A stretch of 15,419 nucleotides of DNA from JAHEDH01 sp965364515. GTDB lineage: Bacteria; Actinomycetota; Acidimicrobiia; Spongiisociales; ZC4RG35. This document shows, one piece after another, positions 7,433-13,848 of this stretch. Where the stretch lies: the NCBI GenBank assembly GCA_965364515.1, contig CBDTXZ010000061.1:1-15419 (forward strand), read 5' to 3'. The notes under the pieces were generated by a model that saw only the letters and a list, made by a program, of their open reading frames with translations, searched no databases and was not told the DNA's origin. Made by a program: the position numbers and the translations under genes. Each line of letters opens with the position of its first letter. Within the stretch, counting starts at the first letter, position 1.

Positions 7433-7969
7433 TCAGAGATCGATGTGCTCGATCGGCCGATACCGAGGGCGCCCACTCGTCAGAATCGACTCGAAGACGG
7501 TCACCCGATCCACCGGGATGGCGATCGACGGGATCTCGGTCACATCGATCAGCGTCGACACGTCGACCGGCGGCCTGATCCGGGCGAGGGTCACATGCCC
7601 GACGAACGGCCGCTCCTCTCGTCCCTCGCCGATTCCTTCCACGACCTCCTCGACCGCCTCGGCGAGATCGGGGAGACGACTCGACCTCAACCCGACCCAC
7701 AGGACGGTCGCTCGCTCCGCCCTGGGGAAGGCTCCGAGACCCGTGGTCCTGGCGATGAACGGGTCGGGCAGAGCGGCCTCGTCGAGGCCTGCGATCAGCC
7801 GGTCGAGCATCACCTCGTCGACGGCGCCCAGATAACGGAGCGTGACGTGCCAGTTCTCGGGTGGGCTCGGCTTCCCGGGGATGTGGACATCGGCGAGCAC
7901 CGACGCCAGGGCTGCTCTGGCATCGTCCCCGGGTTCGATCCCGACGAATACCCTCACGGGGTCAATCAC
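7433..7969 (-). CDS. thpR: RNA 2',3'-cyclic phosphodiesterase (2H family)
   Basis: ThpR, formerly called 2'-5' RNA ligase (LigT), opens 2',3'-cyclic phosphates at RNA ends. The 178-residue protein has the two HxTL tetrapeptides that define the 2H phosphoesterase fold: HVTL at 41-44 (NWHVTLRYLG) and HVTL at 125-128 (PFVGHVTLARIR), plus the N-terminal RVFVGIEP strand typical of bacterial ThpR. Length and motif spacing fit the family. It starts at a GTG (7969-7967) inside the cinA coding end, overlapping it by 8 bp, so its translation is probably coupled to cinA. A five-pair dyad (7958-7972) contains this start codon. The pairing with cinA next to recA is its only context clue; its cellular substrate is not established. 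Confidence 0.9.
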   Translation of the reverse strand: MIDPVRVFVGIEPGDDARAALASVLADVHIPGKPSPPENWHVTLRYLGAVDEVMLDRLIAGLDEAALPDPFIARTTGLGAFPRAERATVLWVGLRSSRLPDLAEAVEEVVEGIGEGREERPFVGHVTLARIRPPVDVSTLIDVTEIPSIAIPVDRVTVFESILTSGRPRYRPIEHIDL

Positions 7970-7972
7970 CCC
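7958..7972 (-). other. Small hairpin enclosing the thpR start codon
   Basis: GGGGT-GATTG-ACCCC on the minus strand is a perfect 5-pair dyad that contains both the cinA stop and the thpR GTG. In RNA it would partly hide the start until ribosomes finishing cinA open it, which would strengthen coupling. The dyad is seen; the effect is inferred. Confidence 0.4.
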
Positions 7973-9200
7973 ACCAGTGCCCGGCGAGGGCGAGTCGCAG
8001 CAGGTGCACCGCCGCTGTGACCGTGTAGGTCCTCACCCGTTCCCGGTCGCCGGGGAGGCGCAAGGTGCGCGCCCGGGCGTCTTCTGGTGTCGCGACCGCG
8101 ATGACCATCGCCCCCGGATCGTCGCCGGAAGGACCGGCGAATCCCGTGACCGACAGAGCCACGTCGACGCCCAGCCGTTGCTGGGCTCCCTTCGCCATGG
8201 CGATCGCAGTCGCCTCGGAGACGACGCCGGCCTCGAGCGTTGCATCGTCGACACCCAGGAGATCGTGCTTGAGGTCGGTGGCATATGCGACGATCGAGCC
8301 GCGGAAGACCTCCGACGCCCCTGCCCGAGACGTCAAGCGTCCGGCAACGAGCCCGCCGGTCGCGGACTCCGCGGTCCCGATGGTCCAGCCTCGCTCCTGG
8401 GCGAGGCCGAGGATGATCGCCTCGACGGTCTCGTCATCGCGACCGAAGACGAGCGAACCCAATCGTTCCTCCACCTGGCCCTGGACCGGGCCGATCAACG
8501 CTTCGGCCTCGGCGACGGTCTCGGCCTTCGCCGTGAGCCGAACCTTGATCTCGCCGTTCGAGGCCAGGAAGGCCATCGACGGGTTCGTCGACGACTCGAA
8601 CAGGTCGGCGAGTTGCTCGGCGACGGCGGACTCGCCGCGTCCCCACGTCTTGATCACACGAGAGACCAGGACCTCGTCGATCCCGGCCTTCTGGCGAATC
8701 CGCGGCAGCACGTGATCGTCGAGCAGCAGATACATCTCCGGGGGTACGCCGGGAAGCGCAAAGATCAGAGTCCCATCGTGCTCGAGTGCGAGCCCGGGCG
8801 CCGTCCCCTTCGGGTTCGGGAGCAGTTCGGCGCCTTCGGGATACTCGGCCTGTCGGAGATTCGAGACAGGCATCTCCCTCCCCCACTTCGCATAGCGCTC
8901 CTCGAGGGCGCGCGCATACTCGTCGGAGAACGCCATGGACCGGCCGGTCGCCGCACAGATCGCCTCTCGGGTGATGTCGTCCTGAGTCGGGCCGATCCCG
9001 CCGGTGATGATGATGGCGTCGGCGCGGTCCAGCGCGGTTCTGATCGCAGACTCCATCCGTCCGAGGTTGTCCCCGACCGTCTGCTGATAGTGCGAGTCGA
9101 GACCGAGATCGGCGATGCGCGCCCCGATGTGAGCCACATTGGTGTTGATGATCTGACCGAGCAACAACTCGGTCCCCACGGCGATCACCTCGACGATCAC
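7962..9200 (-). CDS. cinA: CinA, competence/damage-inducible protein with NMN amidohydrolase domain
   Basis: The 412-residue protein is a full-length CinA. Residues 1-170 form the MoaB/MoCF-like domain (VGTELLLGQIINTN at 8-21, TGGIGPTQDD at 66-75, LPGVPPEM at 149-156), linked in homologues to ADP-ribose pyrophosphatase activity. Residues about 255-410 are the PncC-like nicotinamide mononucleotide amidohydrolase domain (GTAESATGG at 275-283, VTGFAGPSG at 351-359). The start is a GTG at 9200 with CGGAG about 7 nt upstream, giving MIVEVIAVGTELLLG; the frame stays open further upstream to 9293, but that part has no family resemblance. cinA next to recA is a widespread arrangement, and co-transcription into recA occurs in some bacteria. 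No LexA box is visible before cinA. The 129-bp gap to rimO is GT-rich on the minus strand and holds only a short palindrome, GCCGTACGGC (9249-9258). Confidence 0.94.
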   Translation of the reverse strand: MIVEVIAVGTELLLGQIINTNVAHIGARIADLGLDSHYQQTVGDNLGRMESAIRTALDRADAIIITGGIGPTQDDITREAICAATGRSMAFSDEYARALEERYAKWGREMPVSNLRQAEYPEGAELLPNPKGTAPGLALEHDGTLIFALPGVPPEMYLLLDDHVLPRIRQKAGIDEVLVSRVIKTWGRGESAVAEQLADLFESSTNPSMAFLASNGEIKVRLTAKAETVAEAEALIGPVQGQVEERLGSLVFGRDDETVEAIILGLAQERGWTIGTAESATGGLVAGRLTSRAGASEVFRGSIVAYATDLKHDLLGVDDATLEAGVVSEATAIAMAKGAQQRLGVDVALSVTGFAGPSGDDPGAMVIAVATPEDARARTLRLPGDRERVRTYTVTAAVHLLRLALAGHWWGD

Positions 9201-9329
9201 AGTGACACTCCGGGCGACTGAATCCCCAGGACCCCCAACGACCGCCACGCCGTACGGCAAGCACCCACCGCCAGCAACACACCGCTCGAACAAACCGCAA
9301 CACCATCACGCCGCGAACGCGAGACGACT

Positions 9330-10664
9330 TCAGGCACCGACGGTTGCCTCGAGGTCGGTTCCGACGACGGCCGTGACGGTGGCGTCGAGCCACTCGCCCG
9401 GCTCACCCCGGTCCAAGGTGATCACACCGTCGATCTCGGGCGCCTCACGCCACGAACGGCCCACGGCCACCCCATCCTCCAACTGATCGACCAGCACCGG
9501 GATCGTGCGACCGACCATGGCGGAGTTCGCCTCGTAGGTGATCTCCTCCTGGACGGACTGCAGGTACCTGAGACGCTCGTTGATCTCCTCGCGATCGATG
9601 CGACCGTCCAATTCGGCGGCAGGCGTTCCAGGCTCCGGCGAGTACGGGAAGAACCCGGCCCAGTCGAGCTCTGCGGTCTCGAGGAACTCCGCGAGCTCCT
9701 CGACGTGGGCCTCGGTCTCACCCGGGAACCCGACGATGAACGAACTCCGGGTGGCCGCCTCGGGCGCCGCAGCCCGGATCTGCTCCAGGAGATCCACGTA
9801 ACGCTCGGCACCGCCCGGGCGTCGCATGGCCCGGAGGAGTTCGACCGAAGCGTGCTGGAGCGACAGGTCGAAATAGGTGGCGATCTTCGGGTTCTCGGCG
9901 ATCTCGGCGATGAGCGCCGGTCGGATCTCCTTGGGGTAGAGATAGAGGAGCCTGAGCACATCGAGCCCGTCGACGTCGGAACAGAATCGGAGCAGATCGA
10001 CGATGCCGGCACCCGGCGCATCGATGTCCCTGCCGTATGCGGCGAGATCCTGGGCCACCAGCACCACCTCACGCACGCCGGCGTCGACCAGACCGACCAC
10101 CTCGTCGCGGATCTCGGTGGGACGCCGGGAACGCTGCTTGCCTCGGATCAAGGGGATCGCGCAGAACGTGCACGGCTTGTCACATCCCTCGGCGACCTTC
10201 ACGTAGGCGTAGGGAAACTCCGGAGCCGGGCGATGAACCACGTTGAGGATGTCCATCTTCGGCCGCCGGCGGATATCGGTCCCCAGCTGGACGGTGTTCC
10301 CACCGAATCCGGTGAGCCGATCCAGGGTTCCGACGAGTTCGCCATACCGGTCCAGACCGAGAATGGCGTCGACCTCGGGCAGTGCCTCGGCGACGTCGGT
10401 TCCGAAACGCTGGGCCATGCATCCGATCACGATCGTGTGCGCATCGCTGCGTTTGGTGTCCTGCATCTCGAGGATCGTGTCGACGGACTCCTCACGAGCC
10501 TCCTCGATGAAGGCACACGTGTTGACCATCACGACATCGGCCGAGTCCGGTGAGTCGGCGAGTCGATAGCCGGCCTCACCGAGCATCACTTCGACCTTCT
10601 CGGAGTCGACCTGGTTCTTGGCGCAGCCGAGCGTGGTCAGCCAGACGGTTGGGGTGGAGGGCAT
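9330..10664 (-). CDS. rimO: Ribosomal protein S12 methylthiotransferase (radical SAM)
   Basis: RimO adds a methylthio group to the conserved Asp of ribosomal protein S12. The 444-residue protein shows the N-terminal auxiliary-cluster cysteines Cys14 (LTTLGCAKNQVDSE), Cys50 (NTCAFIEEA) and Cys82 (GCMAQ), the radical SAM CxxxCxxC at Cys161, Cys165 and Cys168 (EGCDKPCTFCAIP), and a C-terminal TRAM-like domain (about 375-444). The signatures LGCAKNxVDSE and CDKPCTFCAIPxxRGxxRSR separate RimO from MiaB. The ATG at 10664 has no Shine-Dalgarno sequence but TACACT (10678-10673) lies 8 nt upstream, so the transcript may be leaderless. The C-terminal domain lacks the dense basic run of some TRAM domains, which suits a protein rather than RNA substrate. 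The alpha/beta hydrolase gene ends 65 bp upstream. Confidence 0.95.
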   Translation of the reverse strand: MPSTPTVWLTTLGCAKNQVDSEKVEVMLGEAGYRLADSPDSADVVMVNTCAFIEEAREESVDTILEMQDTKRSDAHTIVIGCMAQRFGTDVAEALPEVDAILGLDRYGELVGTLDRLTGFGGNTVQLGTDIRRRPKMDILNVVHRPAPEFPYAYVKVAEGCDKPCTFCAIPLIRGKQRSRRPTEIRDEVVGLVDAGVREVVLVAQDLAAYGRDIDAPGAGIVDLLRFCSDVDGLDVLRLLYLYPKEIRPALIAEIAENPKIATYFDLSLQHASVELLRAMRRPGGAERYVDLLEQIRAAAPEAATRSSFIVGFPGETEAHVEELAEFLETAELDWAGFFPYSPEPGTPAAELDGRIDREEINERLRYLQSVQEEITYEANSAMVGRTIPVLVDQLEDGVAVGRSWREAPEIDGVITLDRGEPGEWLDATVTAVVGTDLEATVGA

Positions 10665-10672
10665 CGGCGGTG

Positions 10673-10678
10673 AGTGTA
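10673..10678 (-). promoter_or_regulatory. Candidate -10 for a leaderless rimO transcript
   Basis: TACACT on the minus strand ends 8 nt before the rimO ATG, the distance expected if transcription begins at the start codon. There is no Shine-Dalgarno sequence. A matching -35 is not convincing, as is usual for actinobacterial TAnnnT promoters. Confidence 0.4.
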
Positions 10679-10729
10679 GGACCGCCGCCGAGTCACATCG
10701 ACGGCGCCGCTCTGCGCAGGCGCCGAGAG

Positions 10730-11449
10730 TCAGCCCGCCAGACCGGACAGGAACTCGACGATGGCGGCGACGATCTCCCGACGCTGCGTCGCCGGACTGA
10801 TCGTGGCCTCGGCATCGCGGGGCTGGTCGCCATACGAGCCGAACTGGGCATGGTTGCCTCCGGATATCTCCACGAAGACGGACTCCGGCGGCAGTCTCGG
10901 AGCGGCACTCAGCACCTCGTCCGGCGTGGCCAACGGATCCTCCGTTCCGTAGATCGAGAGGACTGCGAGATCGTCGTCACTCAGGTCGAGATCGCCCTCC
11001 GGATAGGCGGCCAGCAGGACGAGTCCGTCCGCTTGATCACTCCGAGACACGAAGCGCGCAGCCATCGCACCCCCGAGCGAGTGGCCACCGACCCCCCACG
11101 CTCCCACGTCACCGAAGGCGTCGACCGTGACCGATGCCGAGTCGACGTCGAGGAAAGCCAGGCCGAGCGGCGCTCGATGGACGGCAACGAGGAATCCGGC
11201 GTCTGCAACCTCGGCGGCGAGCGGCGCATAGGCGGCGGGTTCCACCCCGGCGCCGGGATAGAGCACCAGGCCGGCCCCGGCGTCGGTCGGCCCGAATCGA
11301 AACACGCACGGTTCCTGGCACGCTTCCCCGGACGCAGCGACGTCCCGAGCCAACGGCTCGGCGTCCAGCGAGAAGAGCAGGCTCCAGGCGATCGCCGCAG
11401 CGGCGATCAGTGCTGCCGCCACGCCCAACACCAAGGTTCGCCTGCTCAC
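10730..11449 (-). CDS. Membrane-anchored or exported alpha/beta hydrolase
   Basis: This 239-residue protein has an N-terminal hydrophobic helix (about 6-27) after MSRR, so it is a signal anchor or uncleaved signal peptide and the catalytic part should be outside the membrane. The hydrolase core follows: strand and oxyanion region LVLYPGAGVEP (61-71), nucleophile elbow GHSLGG with Ser124, acid Asp171 in IYGTEDPLA, and base His200 in SGGNHAQFGSYG. It resembles the Abhydrolase_5 type (dienelactone-hydrolase-like). The substrate cannot be read from the sequence. It starts at a GTG that forms a GTGA overlap with the stop of the PHP gene, so the two are translationally coupled and probably functionally linked. 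Cys44 and Cys48 (EACQEPC) could form a disulfide outside the cell. Confidence 0.85.
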   Translation of the reverse strand: MSRRTLVLGVAAALIAAAAIAWSLLFSLDAEPLARDVAASGEACQEPCVFRFGPTDAGAGLVLYPGAGVEPAAYAPLAAEVADAGFLVAVHRAPLGLAFLDVDSASVTVDAFGDVGAWGVGGHSLGGAMAARFVSRSDQADGLVLLAAYPEGDLDLSDDDLAVLSIYGTEDPLATPDEVLSAAPRLPPESVFVEISGGNHAQFGSYGDQPRDAEATISPATQRREIVAAIVEFLSGLAG

Positions 11450-12321
11450 AGTGGCACCGGGCGTCTACGCCTTCGATCGAACGACAGCCTCGACACGTAG
11501 CCGGCGGCTCTCGCCGCATCCACCACCTCGTCGTGTCCCCACGCCGCCTGATCGGGCGTGTGGCCGTCGGAAGCCAGCGTCACGGGCACACCGGCGTCGT
11601 GAAACATCCGCAGCAGCGTGGGCGATGGGTAGACCTCGCCGGCGGGGTTGCGAAGACCCTGACTCGATACTTCCACGGCGGTACCGGAACGGGCAGCGGC
11701 TTCGACCACGGCGGCGTACACGTCGATCGGCTCGCGCTCCGGCCGGTATCCGTACTTCTTACAGACGTCGACGTGGGCCAGGACGTCGACCGTACCGGAC
11801 GCCGCCAGGGACTCGACGAGCGAGAAGTAGTCCGACCAGGCCCGATCAACGCCACGGCGATCGAACTCCCAGGCGACTTCGGACGAGTCGATTGCCCACG
11901 GCCCGATCCAATGCACGGACCCGATGAGGAAATCCCACGGGTAGGGGTCGATCAGCTCCAGCACGGCGTCGATCGAATCGGGGAAGTAGTCGATCTCGAG
12001 ACCGAGCTGGACGTTCAGGCCCCGTGCCTTCGCATCGAGCACCACGCCGACGTAGTCCTCCAACGACAGCGTCCGATCGGCTTCGACGAACGCAGCGGAG
12101 TGGGCGGCGAGCTCAGCGTGCTCGGGGTCCTCCCAGAACCGGCCGAGCGCGTCCGACGCCTCCACGCAGCGATACAGGTGCTCGGTGAACCCGAGCTCGG
12201 TGACTCCGGATGCGGCCGCCCGCTCCACATACTCGTCGATCAGACCATCTCGGTACTCCGCCGGTGGATGACGTCGCCCCGAATCGTTGTGTGGGTGAAG
12301 ATGCAGATGATGATCGGACAC
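11446..12321 (-). CDS. PHP-domain phosphoesterase, histidinol-phosphatase (HisJ/HisK)-like
   Basis: The 291-residue protein has the metal-binding motifs of the PHP family in order: His-rich motif I right at the N-terminus (VSDHHLHLHPH), TEH (46-48), Glu109 in LGLEIDYF, His137 in GSVHWIG, His183 in LAHVDVCKKYG, and SDGHTPDQ (251-258). The GLEIDYF and GSVHW signatures and the length fit the monofunctional histidinol-phosphatase subfamily, the last dephosphorylation of histidine synthesis, but no other his gene is nearby and related PHP enzymes act on other phosphates. The start is the GTG at 12321, 4 nt after the stop of the small upstream gene. The frame is open as far as 12717, but upstream translation looks like a shadow of that gene. 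It overlaps the hydrolase gene by 4 nt. The C-terminus ends in an unusual run of five Arg. Confidence 0.85.
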   Translation of the reverse strand: MSDHHLHLHPHNDSGRRHPPAEYRDGLIDEYVERAAASGVTELGFTEHLYRCVEASDALGRFWEDPEHAELAAHSAAFVEADRTLSLEDYVGVVLDAKARGLNVQLGLEIDYFPDSIDAVLELIDPYPWDFLIGSVHWIGPWAIDSSEVAWEFDRRGVDRAWSDYFSLVESLAASGTVDVLAHVDVCKKYGYRPEREPIDVYAAVVEAAARSGTAVEVSSQGLRNPAGEVYPSPTLLRMFHDAGVPVTLASDGHTPDQAAWGHDEVVDAARAAGYVSRLSFDRRRRRPVPL

Positions 12322-12325
12322 GCCG

Positions 12326-12595
12326 TCACCGGACCTGTTCGACCAGGCCTTGCAGCGGGCCGGGCCCGACCGCGTCCGCGACCGTGTTCCAGGTGGCCGC
12401 CGAGATCTCGCCGTCCGATTCGAGCTCCGAGGCCGCCAGGTAGACGGCATCCGCCAGGCGGCCGAACAGCCCCACCTGGTCCCGCTCGACGGCGGTCGCA
12501 ACGGCGCTGCGAGCGGCAGCCGGATCCCGACGGCCGAGCGCCTCGATGGCCCGCTCGGCTGCGGTGAGAGCTTGACGCTGTGCCTGTCCGTCCAT
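12326..12595 (-). CDS. Small helical protein of unknown function
   Basis: I do not recognise this 89-residue protein. It begins MDGQAQRQALTAAERAIEA and is almost wholly predicted helix, rich in Ala, Glu and Arg, with a segment (ALGRRDPAAARSAVATAVE, about 19-37) that reads like one TPR-type helical pair. There is no signal peptide, membrane helix or cysteine. High GC at third codon positions and the 4-nt gap to the PHP gene support it being real. The ATG at 12595 has no ribosome site, but TACCGT (12608-12603) ends 7 nt upstream, as in the divergent gene at 12707, suggesting a leaderless mRNA. An in-frame alternative start further upstream would add a low-complexity, Gly/Ser-rich segment and is less likely. 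It heads a probable three-gene operon with the PHP enzyme and the hydrolase. Confidence 0.75.
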   Translation of the reverse strand: MDGQAQRQALTAAERAIEALGRRDPAAARSAVATAVERDQVGLFGRLADAVYLAASELESDGEISAATWNTVADAVGPGPLQGLVEQVR

Positions 12596-12602
12596 GAAGG
12601 GA

Positions 12603-12617
12603 ACGGTACCCGACCCG
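12603..12617 (-). promoter_or_regulatory. Leaderless-type promoter element of the small-protein operon
   Basis: CGGGTCGGGTACCGT on the minus strand ends 7 nt before the ATG at 12595. TACCGT fits the actinobacterial TAnnnT -10 of leaderless genes. The same 14 bases, apart from one extra G, recur in opposite orientation before the divergent gene. Confidence 0.5.
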
Positions 12618-12685
12618 CTGCACTTCGACGCGAATGAAGATCCGCCTCCCAGATGCACACGTCCGGAGGTTCCGCCTCACACACC

Positions 12686-12699
12686 CGGGTCGGTACCGT
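12686..12699 (+). promoter_or_regulatory. Leaderless-type promoter element of the AI-2E family gene
   Basis: CGGGTCGGTACCGT ends 7 nt before the ATG at 12707, with no Shine-Dalgarno sequence between them. It mirrors the element at 12603-12617. A -35 is not evident. Confidence 0.5.
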
Positions 12700-12706
12700 G
12701 TGACCG

Positions 12707-13792
12707 ATGGATTCCACCGTACCCCGCTGGCTTCAGACGACCGCCGCCGTTGGATGGCGCCTCATCGTGTTGGGAGCCCTCGCGTGGGGAGCGACGATCG
12801 TGCTCGCCGAGCTCAGGGTGCTGATCATTCCGGCGGTGCTGAGCCTGTTCGTCGGTTGTCTCGCCACACCGATCAGCGAGCGACTGCGTACCCGGGGGCT
12901 GGGCCGGCTCCCCACCACACTGATCGTCTTCGCCGGAACTGCCCTGGCATTCACCGGAATCGTCTGGTTCATCTCGGGTCAGATCGCCAACAGCACCGAC
13001 GAGATCAACGAATCGATCGACGAGGCGACCGTGCAGATCACGGAGTGGCTGGCCGACGGCCCGCTCGGGTTGACCGAGGCACGGATCGACGAGCTCATCG
13101 ACCAGGCCCGTCAGACGATCACCGACAACTCCGAAGGTCTGATCGGCGGCCTTGCCGGCGGCGCCGCCACCGTTCTCGAAGTGATCACCGGCTTCCTGCT
13201 GATGCTGGTGTTTGCGTTCTTCATCATCAAGGACGGGGACCGCTTCTGGGTCTGGGTCACCGGCCTGATCGACGACGAGCCCAAGCGAGAGCGCGTCGAG
13301 CGCATCGGTCAGCGATCCTGGGTGACACTCCGGAACTACCTGGGCGGAACCGCACTGGTCGGACTCGCCGACGCCGTGCTCATCGGCATAGGCCTGCTGA
13401 TCCTGGGGGTCCCACTGGTCGTACCGCTGGCACTCCTCGTGTTCTTCGGCGCGTTTTTCCCGCTCATCGGAGCCACGATCTCCGGCGCCGTCGCCGTGCT
13501 CGTCGCGCTCGCCACCGTCGGGGTCGTACAGGCGTTGATCCTGGCCGGCATCGTGCTCGGTGTGCAACGGGTCGAAGGAGACATCCTGATGCCGGTCCTC
13601 ATCGGCAAGGCAGTCGACATGCACCCGCTGCTGATCATCGTCGCCCTCACCATCGGCTTCATCCTCGCCGGCCTGATCGGCGGCTTCCTGGCCGTTCCCC
13701 TGCTGGCCGTCGGCATCGTGATCGCAAAGGAGTTCTCAGCCCGCCCGACCGATGAGACCCTGCCCGAGCGCGACGCCACTCCCCCGCTGTGA
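12707..13792 (+). CDS. AI-2E family transporter (PerM-like membrane protein)
   Basis: The 361-residue protein has the architecture of the AI-2E transporter family (PF01594): hydrophobic segments near 18-35, 38-52, 69-90, then an amphipathic stretch rich in Asp, Glu and Ile (about 93-145), followed by helices near 153-175, 211-235, 238-275, 277-290 and 306-340. Family signatures are FFIIKDGDRF (171-180), FFPLIGATISG (250-260) and MPVLIGKAVDMHPLLI (295-310). Members include the autoinducer-2 exporter TqsA, PerM and cation/proton antiporters, so the substrate is open. The charged tail is cytosolic. It begins at the ATG at 12707 with TACCGT 7 nt upstream. It is divergent from the small-protein operon and convergent with the cytochrome gene, 56 bp away; no obvious terminator hairpin lies in that gap. 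Confidence 0.9.
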   Translation: MDSTVPRWLQTTAAVGWRLIVLGALAWGATIVLAELRVLIIPAVLSLFVGCLATPISERLRTRGLGRLPTTLIVFAGTALAFTGIVWFISGQIANSTDEINESIDEATVQITEWLADGPLGLTEARIDELIDQARQTITDNSEGLIGGLAGGAATVLEVITGFLLMLVFAFFIIKDGDRFWVWVTGLIDDEPKRERVERIGQRSWVTLRNYLGGTALVGLADAVLIGIGLLILGVPLVVPLALLVFFGAFFPLIGATISGAVAVLVALATVGVVQALILAGIVLGVQRVEGDILMPVLIGKAVDMHPLLIIVALTIGFILAGLIGGFLAVPLLAVGIVIAKEFSARPTDETLPERDATPPL

Positions 13793-13848
13793 CAGTGGGT
13801 GACTCGTCCGATCGCCGGCCGAGACATGTGGAGGACGCTCGACGACCT

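Noticed and set aside
7314..7476. Short minus-strand frames between thpR and recA, possibly a small gene or recX remnant
   Set aside because: They overlap the recA promoter and LexA box, lack a ribosome site and show no RecX or other recognisable motif.
9201..9293. N-terminal extension of CinA
   Set aside because: The frame is open upstream, but its translation is unlike CinA and the GTG at 9200 with CGGAG upstream gives the standard N-terminus.
12322..12717. A 130-residue N-terminal extension of the PHP protein
   Set aside because: It overlaps the small gene in another frame, reads as Arg/Ser/Pro-rich shadow sequence, and PHP motif I already lies at the GTG start at 12321.
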